Source: an uncultured Flavobacteriales bacterium | GTDB taxonomy: Bacteria > Bacteroidota > Bacteroidia > Flavobacteriales_E > Vicingaceae | Length of the DNA stretch: 18,615 nt | Reading direction: 5' to 3' | NCBI GenBank assembly: GCA_913059105.1 | Contig: CAJXRL010000021.1 | Location: 1-18,615, forward strand | Position numbers and translations under genes: made by a program | Notes under the pieces: model-generated | Databases searched by the model: none | Told to the model about the DNA's origin: nothing | The model's input: only the letters and a program-made list of their open reading frames with translations | Shown here: positions 1 to 7,465 of the stretch, one piece after another | Numbering within the stretch: position 1 is the first letter of the stretch | Layout: the number at the start of each line of letters is the position of its first letter

Positions 1-53
1 GCATACGATATTTCTGCCTGTCTCGTGGGCTCGGAGATGTGTATAAGAGACAG
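1..53 (+). other. Sequencing adapter (P7 end, i7 index, Nextera read-2 mosaic end)
   Basis: This is not genomic DNA. Bases 1-11 match the 3' end of the Illumina P7 primer with one mismatch (T instead of G at position 9). Bases 12-19 (TTCTGCCT) match the i7 index usually named N703. Bases 20-53 match the Nextera read-2 adapter and end in the Tn5 mosaic end AGATGTGTATAAGAGACAG (35-53). Any reading frame that begins before base 54 contains adapter codons. Confidence 0.98.
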
Positions 54-1205
54 GCGTATTTGTATAACTCGATTGGAAAAGCGCATAAAACACAGGAAAA
101 GGTTCATCAAATTTTAACGGAGCAATATCAAAATGCTCCAGATGGATTGAGTGGGAATGAGGACTGCGGTCAAATGTCAGCCTGGTATGTGTTGAGTGCG
201 ATGGGTTTTTATTCCGTTACACCAGGAGCTGATTATTATGTGATTGGAACGCCACATTTTGAGTCTGTAAAATTGAATTTAGAAAACGGGAATCAATTTG
301 TTGTGAAGGCAAATGGGTTGAGTTCATCCAATATTTACATTCAGTCTGCTCGCTTAAATAGTGAAACTTTGAATAGCACAAAACTTCAGCATCAATCCAT
401 TATGCAAGGGGGAGAGTTGGTTTTTGAAATGGGCGCAGAGGCAAATGTAAATTGGGGAACTGAAGATTTGCCCATTACAACAATAGCTGCTGAACATCAA
501 ATTGTTCCGGCACCATATTTTGTTGCAAAAAGCAGAACTTTTACCGAAACCATGGAAATTGCTTTGGCCTCAGTCGATACAAAAAGTCAGCTGTACATCA
601 AAGTGGGGGATGCAGACTTTACGACGTATAACCATGCAATTGTAATTGACAAATCAACTGCGTTTGAAGCGTATGCAGAAAAGAAAGGAAAGAGAAGCTT
701 TGTTGTAAAAGGTGTGGATTACAAAAAAATTAAAGGCGGTCGGTCAATACAATTGAACACCGAATATGCCAATGAATATTCAGCTGGAGGAGATCAAGGG
801 TTAATTGATTTATTACGCGGCAACGAGAATTTTAGAACAGGGCAGTGGCAGGGCTATTGGGGCAAGAATTTAGAGGCAATTATCGATTTGGGCGAAGTAG
901 AAAGTATTTCAAAAGTTACTGTTGGAACGTTGCAAGACATCAAGTCGTGGATTTTCTATCCAAAGCAAATAAGTATTTCAATTTCAACAGATGGAAAAAA
1001 CTTTAAAAATGTAGAAACGATTGAGAATGCCTTCTCAGAAAAGCAATACGGAGCTTTCACTCAAGACTTTATTTTCAGTTTCACAGAGCCTTTAAAAGCA
1101 AAATACGTTAAAGTAGAAGCACAGAATTACGGCAAAATAGGCGAATGGCACCTGGGTGTTGGCAACGATGCTTGGTTATTTGTAGATGAGATTCTGGTGG
1201 AGTAG
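54..1205 (+). CDS. GH92 alpha-mannosidase, C-terminal part (5' end missing)
   Basis: This is the C-terminal 383 residues of a glycoside hydrolase family 92 exo-alpha-mannosidase, a family that removes alpha-linked mannose, typically from N-glycans, using calcium. The recognisable block is GLSGNEDCGQMSAWYVLSAM, about 35 residues into the fragment, the conserved GN(D/E)DxGxxSAWY region that carries acidic active-site residues in the family. From about residue 155 follows a beta-sandwich resembling chitobiase/hexosaminidase C-terminal domains. From about residue 240 to the end comes a discoidin-like (F5/8 type C) module with GQWQGYWG and DAWLFVDEILVE, closely resembling the end of the GH20 enzyme at 4186. 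Most of the catalytic domain and any signal peptide lie beyond the contig edge. A GTG at 39 is an adapter-derived false start. The gene converges on the GH2 gene. Linkage specificity cannot be read from this fragment. Confidence 0.93.
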   Translation, partial: AYLYNSIGKAHKTQEKVHQILTEQYQNAPDGLSGNEDCGQMSAWYVLSAMGFYSVTPGADYYVIGTPHFESVKLNLENGNQFVVKANGLSSSNIYIQSARLNSETLNSTKLQHQSIMQGGELVFEMGAEANVNWGTEDLPITTIAAEHQIVPAPYFVAKSRTFTETMEIALASVDTKSQLYIKVGDADFTTYNHAIVIDKSTAFEAYAEKKGKRSFVVKGVDYKKIKGGRSIQLNTEYANEYSAGGDQGLIDLLRGNENFRTGQWQGYWGKNLEAIIDLGEVESISKVTVGTLQDIKSWIFYPKQISISISTDGKNFKNVETIENAFSEKQYGAFTQDFIFSFTEPLKAKYVKVEAQNYGKIGEWHLGVGNDAWLFVDEILVE

Positions 1206-1246
1206 AATGTTGAATGTTGAATGTGGAATGAAGAATGTGGAATGCG
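1205..1246 (+). repeat. Degenerate heptanucleotide array (GAATGTN, six units)
   Basis: Six consecutive 7-bp units start at the last base of the GH92 stop codon: GAATGTT twice, then GAATGTG, GAATGAA, GAATGTG and GAATGCG. The units are the complement of the CTACATT array at 15879-15938, so the two arrays belong to one simple-repeat family. In both places the GAATGT strand is the sense strand of the gene that has just ended. Confidence 0.85.
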
Positions 1247-1329
1247 ATTCACCGTGCGAATTTAAGGTGTAAAATTAATATTTGACAATTAACAATTTAA
1301 GATTAAAAATTAGGGATTCACAATTAATC

Positions 1330-1353
1330 ATTCGTAATTCCCAGATTCGTAAT
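1330..1353 (-). repeat. Intergenic 24-bp repeat, copy 1
   Basis: The 24-bp unit contains TTCCCAGATTCGTAAT on the plus strand. It is identical over all 24 bases to the copy at 15843-15866, more than 14 kb away. It lies in the spacer between the convergent GH92 and GH2 genes, within AT-rich sequence. The strand given is the one that reads in the sense direction of the leftward GH2 gene. Confidence 0.85.
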
Positions 1354-1360
1354 ATAGTGG

Positions 1361-1432
1361 ATTGCGAGGCACGAAGTAATCTGGTTCTTATTAACCGATT
1401 GCCACATTCCGTTTCACTTCATTCGCAATGAC
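1361..1432. repeat. Imperfect palindromic intergenic element
   Basis: The outer arms are ATTGCGA (1361-1367) and TCGCAAT (1423-1429), with a second inner pairing GGTT/AACC at 1383-1396 and AATCTGG opposing CCGATT. Its ends resemble the widespread bacterial palindromic elements of the form ATTGCGAGG...CGCAATGAC, as I remember them. It sits between two convergent genes, where a folded RNA could help end transcription from either side, but there is no clear U tract, so I do not call it a terminator. Confidence 0.6.
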
Positions 1433-1489
1433 TTTTAATTGAACAATCCGTAATTTATTGATTTGTAATTATTTATTTCTCTGTTGATC

Positions 1490-1506
1490 ATTCCCAGATT
1501 CGTAAT
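1490..1506 (-). repeat. Intergenic repeat, partial copy touching the GH2 stop codon
   Basis: Seventeen bases (ATTCCCAGATTCGTAAT) are identical to the 24-bp unit at 1330-1353. The sequence just before it (TTTGTAATT, TTTATT, CTCTG) also resembles the approach to the copy at 15843. On the minus strand the repeat begins at the last base of the GH2 stop codon. With the heptamers, the first 24-bp copy and the palindrome, it accounts for much of the 300-bp spacer 1206-1505, in which I see no gene. Confidence 0.8.
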
Positions 1507-3500
1507 TAATTAAACGCCACTTTCACAGAGTCATAGGCGACTTTTTCATTCCCATAATAATCAATAATTGACCAGCTTGGACCTGGCCAGCAATCGTTGA
1601 GTTGCCAAAAGAGCGTGCCCATGCAATGCGTTTGCTTTCGAATATGTGCATCAATGGCCATTTTTAAGCCTTTTGCCTGGGTTTCCTGACTGAGTTGTAC
1701 AAATTGTTCAAAGGAAGTAGGAGTGTCGTAATACTGCTCTATGTGCTGTTGAATTAAACCGTTCCCAATGTAGCTCTTTTGCCGATTTTGCATCGCTACC
1801 GAATTGAGGTACAAGCTGCTGTCGTGCATCACCTTTTTAAAGCTTTCAATACTTGGAAACGATTGAAAACCATATTCAACCATAAATCGACCGACATTAT
1901 TTTCAAAATTTTCAAAAGGTTCTTTACCATGCCAAACACCCCAATAATGCATGCTTCCATGTTTAAAATTCTCGGCAGTTCCCCAATTGCTTAACGGAGA
2001 GGTAGGAGTGTAGTCAATGGATGGAGAGTGTTCTGATACTAGTTTAGGAATCAAATCACGGAATAAATACTGTTGGTAGTTCCAAATTTTGGTGGAATCT
2101 TCTGGAGAATAATTGTACTGCTTTTGCCAACCCCAATTCTTCCAAGCAACTTCTTGTTCGTTGTTGCCACACCACAATGCCAAGCACGGATGACTTCTTA
2201 GTCTTATAATATTATCGATTACTTCTCGTGTTACATTGGCTGTGAATTCATCAGATTCAGGATAAAGGCTTCCTGCAAACATAAAATCTTGCCACACCAA
2301 AATGCCATATTTATCACATAAGTCATAGAAAAAATCTCGTTCATAAACTCCACCTCCCCAAACTCGAATCATGTTCATGCCCGCTGTTTTAGCTTGTTGA
2401 ATCAGCCTTTCATACTTGGATCGTGAAACTCTAGATAGAAAAATATCTTGAGGAATGTAATTGGCGCCCATCATAAAAGTTCGCTTTCCATTCAGTTTAA
2501 AAAAGAAAGAAGTTCCTTTTTTATCAGGTTCGTTAATTAACTCAATAGTTCGTATCCCAAACTCGGTTTGACTGAAAAATGCTTTCTTGCCTTCTTTTGT
2601 CAGAAAGATGATTTGTTTGTACAGGTATTGGGGATCTTCATTCTTGACAGTCCACAGGTTAGGATTTCTTACTTGAAATGTATGTTTAACTACGTTCATC
2701 CCAGCTTTTAATTCCTTTTCTAGTCTAATTCCATCGATTATTAGTTCATATTTACCTTCAGAAATAGCTTCTATTTCGACCTCCGTTTCCATGTACGCCA
2801 CATTATCTTCAATGGATTTTGTATAGGTATAAACGTTGGTTATTCGCGCATAATTCCAATCCATGAGCTCAATTGGTCGCCAAATTCCTGAAGTGACAAA
2901 GCGCGGTCCAAAATCCCAACCAAACTGGAAGGCAGCTTTTCTAGTGAAATTCGAAACTTTTGTTTCAATAGCTTCGCTCTCGTTTCCTGATGGCAAGGAG
3001 TGTGGATAGTTTTCAACCGCTTTTTTGTTATGTAAAATGGGCGATTCAAAGTCAATTCTTAATTCATTTTTTCCCAGTTGAAGCAATTTATGAACCGGCA
3101 CTTCCCATGTTCTAAACATGTTATTGGCGGTCAGAATTAGCGTATCGTTTAGATACACTTTAGCATAAGTATCTAAGCCATTAAATTTTAGACTGTTTCG
3201 CTGTGCCGAAAGATTCAAGCTATCGACGATAAACTCCGTTTTATAGGTCCAGTTTTTGTCCTCTATCCAACGTTGTTTGTGTTCATTGTTTTCAAAAAAA
3301 GGATCTTCAATGATTTGATTTTTAAATAAATCCATGTGCACAGAACCTGGGACTTTTGCCGGTAGCCAATTACTTTTTCCTGATTCGGAAAATTCCCAAT
3401 GTTCACCCAATTGATTCGATCGAAAAATAACTTCATGTTCGACCACTTCTTCGCAAGAAGCTAAGACCAAAGGTATAAGGAGGTAGAGCAATTTTTTCAT
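1506..3500 (-). CDS. GH2 beta-mannosidase lipoprotein, C-terminally short
   Basis: This is a 664-residue glycoside hydrolase family 2 enzyme of the beta-mannosidase type, expected to release the beta-1,4-mannose of the N-glycan core or of mannan oligosaccharides. MKKLLYLLIPLVLASC is a lipoprotein signal with the lipid-bearing Cys at 16, followed by two Glu. The order is jelly-roll domain (about 30-215), Ig-like domain (about 220-320), then a TIM barrel. The acid/base is Glu448 in WCGNNEQE and the likely nucleophile is Glu542 in VEYGFQSF. Their 94-residue spacing fits characterised members. The barrel ends with FWQLNDCWPG and a Trp-Ser segment, but the protein stops 15-20 residues later. Relatives of about 850 residues continue with further Ig-like domains. 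The stop abuts a repeat, so the tail may have been lost. Its start overlaps the cutC stop (ATGA, 4 bp), so translation is probably coupled. Beta-mannosidase is the best call; other GH2 specificities are less likely. Confidence 0.92.
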   Translation of the reverse strand: MKKLLYLLIPLVLASCEEVVEHEVIFRSNQLGEHWEFSESGKSNWLPAKVPGSVHMDLFKNQIIEDPFFENNEHKQRWIEDKNWTYKTEFIVDSLNLSAQRNSLKFNGLDTYAKVYLNDTLILTANNMFRTWEVPVHKLLQLGKNELRIDFESPILHNKKAVENYPHSLPSGNESEAIETKVSNFTRKAAFQFGWDFGPRFVTSGIWRPIELMDWNYARITNVYTYTKSIEDNVAYMETEVEIEAISEGKYELIIDGIRLEKELKAGMNVVKHTFQVRNPNLWTVKNEDPQYLYKQIIFLTKEGKKAFFSQTEFGIRTIELINEPDKKGTSFFFKLNGKRTFMMGANYIPQDIFLSRVSRSKYERLIQQAKTAGMNMIRVWGGGVYERDFFYDLCDKYGILVWQDFMFAGSLYPESDEFTANVTREVIDNIIRLRSHPCLALWCGNNEQEVAWKNWGWQKQYNYSPEDSTKIWNYQQYLFRDLIPKLVSEHSPSIDYTPTSPLSNWGTAENFKHGSMHYWGVWHGKEPFENFENNVGRFMVEYGFQSFPSIESFKKVMHDSSLYLNSVAMQNRQKSYIGNGLIQQHIEQYYDTPTSFEQFVQLSQETQAKGLKMAIDAHIRKQTHCMGTLFWQLNDCWPGPSWSIIDYYGNEKVAYDSVKVAFN

Positions 3501-4189
3501 GAGAACAAAACAGTAATAGATTGGATTTTTTCTTTGTTGGGACTAGTTGAGGCCCCCATACCCAATTGATAGGTTGTAATGTGATGTGCAGTAAAATGCA
3601 ATGCACTTATGCCTGTTGAAGCCAATTCTACTGCATTTGCTGGATTCACACCACTTCCAGCCATAATTTCTATTTCTCCATTTGCCTTTTCAATTAATTG
3701 CTCTATCAACTCTATTCCTTCATGAGCAGTTGGTTTTCCACCTGAGGTTAAAATTCGATTAAAACCAATATTAATCAACGATTCCAAAGCTTCAATATGG
3801 GAAGCTACAAAGTCAAACGCGCGGTGAAAGGTGCATTGTAATTTATATTTACGAGCTTCTTCCACTAAAGTGATATTCTGTTGAATATCTATAGTGTTTT
3901 CAGTAGTTAGACAACCAAAAACAACGCCTTTAGCGCCAGCTTCAGCTTGAAATTGAATGTCTTTTAACATGATTTCAATTTCTGCAGCAGAATAAACAAA
4001 ATTGCCTTCTCTTGGGCGTATCATTACGTGTGTTTCCAGAGTTTTGATTGATGCACACTTTGCAGTTAGAGAAGGGCTAGGAGTTAAGCCACCAACAGAC
4101 AGGGCAGAACATAGCTCAATTCTTTTGATCTTGCATTTATCAGCCATTTTTGCTCCATCCAACGAATCTGTACAAATTTCAAAAGTCAT
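3497..4189 (-). CDS. cutC: CutC family protein
   Basis: This 230-residue cytoplasmic protein (no signal peptide) belongs to the CutC family, a TIM-barrel fold. Family motifs are present in order: RIELCSALSVGGLTPS near the N-terminus, VMIRPREGNFVY, GVVFGCL, TFHRAFD, RILTSGG and IMAGSGV. Length is close to the usual 240-250 residues. The family was named for copper tolerance in E. coli, but that role has been questioned and no enzymatic reaction is firmly established. Here the gene shares 4-bp ATGA overlaps with both the GH20 gene upstream and the GH2 gene downstream, so it is made together with glycan-degrading enzymes and not with metal genes. I infer a role in using the released sugars or another product. 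The family assignment is secure; the function is not. Confidence 0.93.
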   Translation of the reverse strand: MTFEICTDSLDGAKMADKCKIKRIELCSALSVGGLTPSPSLTAKCASIKTLETHVMIRPREGNFVYSAAEIEIMLKDIQFQAEAGAKGVVFGCLTTENTIDIQQNITLVEEARKYKLQCTFHRAFDFVASHIEALESLINIGFNRILTSGGKPTAHEGIELIEQLIEKANGEIEIMAGSGVNPANAVELASTGISALHFTAHHITTYQLGMGASTSPNKEKIQSITVLFS

Positions 4190-6429
4190 TTTACTTGAAT
4201 TTCGTCAATAAATATCCAAGCATCTGAACCTGCAGCTTCATGCCAATCAGGTACTTTACCTAAATTTTTGGCCCATAGTTTTAAATATTTGAACTCCACT
4301 TCTTCGGTTGATGAAATGATGAACTCATGAATGAACTTGCCTCTTTTTTTAGGATCAACATCTGATTTTACAATTGGACCAAAGGAATTCCAATTGATAC
4401 CATCCATAGAATACCTTAGTTCAATTTGTGAAGGAATAAAAATCCAAGAGTTGTTGTATTGGTAAGTGTTAATCCTTATTTCTTTTGATTGTTGAGCTTT
4501 CTCAAATCTTAATTTGACTTTCATATCATTTCCCCAGAAACCCTGCCAGTTCCCATCTCTAAAATCATAGGTACCTAGTTTGCCATTCACCAATGCATCA
4601 TAATCGCCAGCAGTATACCACTGACTATAACTTGTTTCATAGCTCACTTTGGCAGCTATTGCTTTGTGCTTCGCAACAGGAAAATCAAGAACACAGAAAT
4701 AGGGTTTGTCATTTTTAAACGCTTGTACGTGAATAGATTTGTTAGAGTCAATAAAAATTGGATCTTGATATTCAATCGCGTTATTTCTTTTGCCATGAGC
4801 AAATTGATAGGTTAGTTTTAAATTAGTTGAAGCCGGAATAAGTTCAACAAATAAAGAGTCATTTCTCGTAAATGTGGCATAGGTAAATGGATGACTTTCT
4901 TCTCCATACGTTACCTTGTATTGTTCTAAAATAGAGTAGTGGCTCTGAACTCTTCGATTAAAGTCTGCATAGTTTTTCGAAGTATCACTCCACAATGCTT
5001 CTGCCATGCCTAACATTCTCGGAAACACTTTTTGATCAAGGGTTTTTTCATCAGGAACCTGTTCGGTCCAAATGTTACATTCCCCACCAATAATAAAATC
5101 GTGGTATTGGGATTCTAATTCCTTAGGAATGGGATTGAAATTGTAGATCTTTTCTAAACTAATGGACTTTAAATCATAATCTAAGTACGCATGAGAAGTA
5201 GGAGACATGATGACTTGATTTTCGTTGTAGGCTGCCTTAATCCCACCATCAAAACCTCTCCAAGACTGAACTATTGCTCCTTCCGCCAATCCGCCTTCCA
5301 ATATTTCGTCCCAACCAATAATCTGTTTATTTTTAGATTGTAGGAATTTTTGAATTCGTTTGATAAAGTAAGATTGCAGTTCATGTTCGTCTTTCAATTT
5401 TTCCGTTGTCATTCTGTGCTGACACTTGTCGCATTCTTCCCATCTTGATTTGGGTGCTTCATCGCCACCAATGTGAATGTATTTTGAAGGAAATAAGTCT
5501 ATTACCTCGGTTAATACATCTTCTAAGAAAGTAAAAACAGAATCGTTCCCGGCGCAATATATCTCTTTGAAAACACCCCAATCGTTCGCTACCTCAACTT
5601 GTTTTCCCGTACAAGACAAATGCGGATATGCAGCAATAGCTGCTTGTGAATGACCGGGGAGTTCAATTTCTGGGATTACTTCAATGCCGTTTTTTGAGGC
5701 GTATTTAACTATTTCTCGAATGTCTGCTTTCGAATAAATTCCCCCGTATTCAGTACCATCTGTTTCGGTTCTTTTAGATGCAATTGATTCTAGTTTTGGA
5801 TATTTGTCGATTGCAATTCGCCATGCTTGATCTTCCGTTAAATGCCAATGCAATACATTCATTTTGTACAAGGCCAACAAGTCAATGTATTTCTTAATTA
5901 CTTCTTTTTCAAATAAATGGCGAGAGCAATCGAGTAGGAGACCACGGTGTTGAAAGTTGGGCCAATCTTGAATCTCTAGTTGAGGAATAAAGTACCTTCC
6001 ATCGGCCTGATTGAGTAAAAGCAGTTGCTTCAAGGTTGAAACCCCATGAAGTAAGCCTTTTTTACTGTTTGATCGAAGGAGTATAGAATCGGTATTGATC
6101 CGTAATGAATATTCATTAAGATGCTTAAATTCAGATTCTTCAATACTTATGAATACTTCGCTCTTTTTCGCTGTTTCATCATCATCTAAATCCACTCTAA
6201 AAAAATCTGTTAAAATTAGAATGGCTTCTAATGAGAATTCAGTGGGTAAAATAGCAATGGTATCCGTCAGCTCGAAAAAGCCATCTGTTACTTCAATCTT
6301 CTGAACTTTAGGAATGATGTCTACATTCTGTTCGCTGGGAAATTCGACTGTGTTTTGTTGTTCACATGCTAAAAGTGAAACTGAAACTGATATAATTATG
6401 TAAGTGAGTAGTTTACCATTCCATTTCAT
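4186..6429 (-). CDS. GH20 beta-N-acetylhexosaminidase lipoprotein with discoidin-like tail
   Basis: This family 20 exo-hexosaminidase removes terminal beta-GlcNAc or GalNAc by substrate-assisted catalysis. I place the start at ATG 6429 (MKWNGKLLTYIIISVSVS). In-frame TTG and ATG codons lie 9-12 bp upstream, but this start leaves a compact lipoprotein signal with LLAC and Cys22. An alpha/beta GH20b domain (about 38-150) precedes the TIM barrel (about 155-490). The catalytic Asp323-Glu324 pair lies in HIGGDEAP, and the conserved RGLLLDCSRH and HWHLTEDQAW motifs are present. A chitobiase-like beta-sandwich (about 510-590) and a discoidin-like domain (about 605-747, with GNWQGFWG and DAWIFIDEIQVK) follow. 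That last domain matches the end of the GH92 enzyme. The start overlaps the glycosylasparaginase gene by 17 bp and the end overlaps cutC by 4 bp. It probably acts in the periplasm or at the outer membrane on GlcNAc exposed after mannose removal. Confidence 0.95.
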   Translation of the reverse strand: MKWNGKLLTYIIISVSVSLLACEQQNTVEFPSEQNVDIIPKVQKIEVTDGFFELTDTIAILPTEFSLEAILILTDFFRVDLDDDETAKKSEVFISIEESEFKHLNEYSLRINTDSILLRSNSKKGLLHGVSTLKQLLLLNQADGRYFIPQLEIQDWPNFQHRGLLLDCSRHLFEKEVIKKYIDLLALYKMNVLHWHLTEDQAWRIAIDKYPKLESIASKRTETDGTEYGGIYSKADIREIVKYASKNGIEVIPEIELPGHSQAAIAAYPHLSCTGKQVEVANDWGVFKEIYCAGNDSVFTFLEDVLTEVIDLFPSKYIHIGGDEAPKSRWEECDKCQHRMTTEKLKDEHELQSYFIKRIQKFLQSKNKQIIGWDEILEGGLAEGAIVQSWRGFDGGIKAAYNENQVIMSPTSHAYLDYDLKSISLEKIYNFNPIPKELESQYHDFIIGGECNIWTEQVPDEKTLDQKVFPRMLGMAEALWSDTSKNYADFNRRVQSHYSILEQYKVTYGEESHPFTYATFTRNDSLFVELIPASTNLKLTYQFAHGKRNNAIEYQDPIFIDSNKSIHVQAFKNDKPYFCVLDFPVAKHKAIAAKVSYETSYSQWYTAGDYDALVNGKLGTYDFRDGNWQGFWGNDMKVKLRFEKAQQSKEIRINTYQYNNSWIFIPSQIELRYSMDGINWNSFGPIVKSDVDPKKRGKFIHEFIISSTEEVEFKYLKLWAKNLGKVPDWHEAAGSDAWIFIDEIQVK

Positions 6430-7408
6430 AACCTGCATCAATTAGTTCAGCTTTCTCATTGTCGGTGTAGGCGTAGTTGAAACCAGCATAAGTAGAATAT
6501 GCTCCGGCTTCTCCATTTTTATTCAGAGCCAAAAACCCAACTTGCAAATCTTTCAAGTCTTTGTGCTTTGAAATAATTCGTTCTACGGCCAATTTACATG
6601 CTTCGTTAGGAGTTTTTCCTTGGCGCATTAATTCTACAACCGTATGACTTCCTGCAATTCGAATAACAGCTTCGCCCATGCCAGTAGCACAAGCAGCACC
6701 TATTTCATTGTCAACAAATAGGCCTGCTCCAATAATCGGTGAATCACCAACTCTGCCAGGTAACTTGTAGGCCCAACCGCTAGTGGTACAAGCGCCTGAG
6801 AGGTTACCATCTTGGTCAATGGCAAGCATGCCAATGGTGTCGTGGTTTTCGTGATTAATTTCAGGTTTTTTTAAGTCTTCACTTTCTTTCCATTTCAACC
6901 AGGCTTCTTTGGCACCTTCTGTTAACAAATCTTTTTTAGGAAAGCCTTGGTTATAAGCGAATTCTTCAGCTCCTTTTCCCACCAACATCACATGAGGTGT
7001 GTCTTCCATTACTTTTCGCGCAACAGAAATAGGATTTTCGATATTTTGAAGGTAAGCCACAGCACCGCATTCACTTTCATGATTCATAATACAAGCATCC
7101 AAGGTAACATTACCATCACGATCGGGATTGCCGCCTAAACCAACACTTCTATTTTCTGCATCAGATTCAGTAATTCGAACGCCTTGCTCAACTGCGTCTA
7201 AAGAAGATTTTTTAGTTGAAAGTAATGCCCAAGCGGCTTTGTTCGCTTGCATGCCATGAATCCAAGTGGAAACGACCACAGGCTTTTTTGCAGGAGCATT
7301 AAGTTGAGTTTCATTTTTGTCTTCTGATGTAGCAGCAAATCCGCATCTTGTCAGTAATACACCTAATGAAGCCAATGCAGTTGAACTAAGAAAGGTTCGT
7401 CTTTTCAT
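6413..7408 (-). CDS. N4-(beta-N-acetylglucosaminyl)-L-asparaginase (glycosylasparaginase)
   Basis: This N-terminal-nucleophile hydrolase cleaves the GlcNAc-asparagine bond, the last link of an N-glycan. The key motif is HDTIGM. Thr191 (counted from ATG 7408) is the expected autocleavage site and nucleophile, as in the Elizabethkingia (Flavobacterium) meningosepticum enzyme. GRVGDSPIIGAG and ATGMGEA form the substrate pocket seen in that family and separate it from plain isoaspartyl peptidases. Length (331 residues) matches the precursor form. The N-terminus is unusual: it carries both a twin-arginine-like MKRRTFLSS and a lipobox LLTRC with Cys22, so it may be Tat-exported and lipidated. A GTG at 7414 is a possible but less likely start. 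It is the first gene of the coupled glycan operon, overlapping the GH20 start. The enzyme needs asparagine with free alpha groups, so peptides must be trimmed first by proteases encoded elsewhere. Confidence 0.94.
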   Translation of the reverse strand: MKRRTFLSSTALASLGVLLTRCGFAATSEDKNETQLNAPAKKPVVVSTWIHGMQANKAAWALLSTKKSSLDAVEQGVRITESDAENRSVGLGGNPDRDGNVTLDACIMNHESECGAVAYLQNIENPISVARKVMEDTPHVMLVGKGAEEFAYNQGFPKKDLLTEGAKEAWLKWKESEDLKKPEINHENHDTIGMLAIDQDGNLSGACTTSGWAYKLPGRVGDSPIIGAGLFVDNEIGAACATGMGEAVIRIAGSHTVVELMRQGKTPNEACKLAVERIISKHKDLKDLQVGFLALNKNGEAGAYSTYAGFNYAYTDNEKAELIDAGYEMEW

Positions 7409-7465
7409 AATCACGGATTAAAATCACAAGTAGTGAAATTAATCTTTTTGGAAGATAAAATTCTC

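Noticed and set aside
39..53. GTG start giving GH92 five extra residues (MYKRQ)
   Set aside because: These codons are the Nextera mosaic end, not genomic DNA; the gene is simply cut by the contig edge.
1206..1505. Frameshifted remainder of the GH2 C-terminal domains
   Set aside because: The spacer is 300 bp, too short for about 190 residues, and consists largely of repeats with no domain-like translation in any frame that I can see.
54..7408. Complete polysaccharide utilisation locus
   Set aside because: No SusC/SusD pair, sensor or sigma/anti-sigma gene is present in the window; more may lie beyond the left edge, but it cannot be claimed.
6413..7408. Ordinary L-asparaginase or isoaspartyl peptidase
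   Set aside because: The HDTIGM and GRVGDSPI motifs and precursor length fit glycosylasparaginase better, and the GH20/GH2 neighbours agree.
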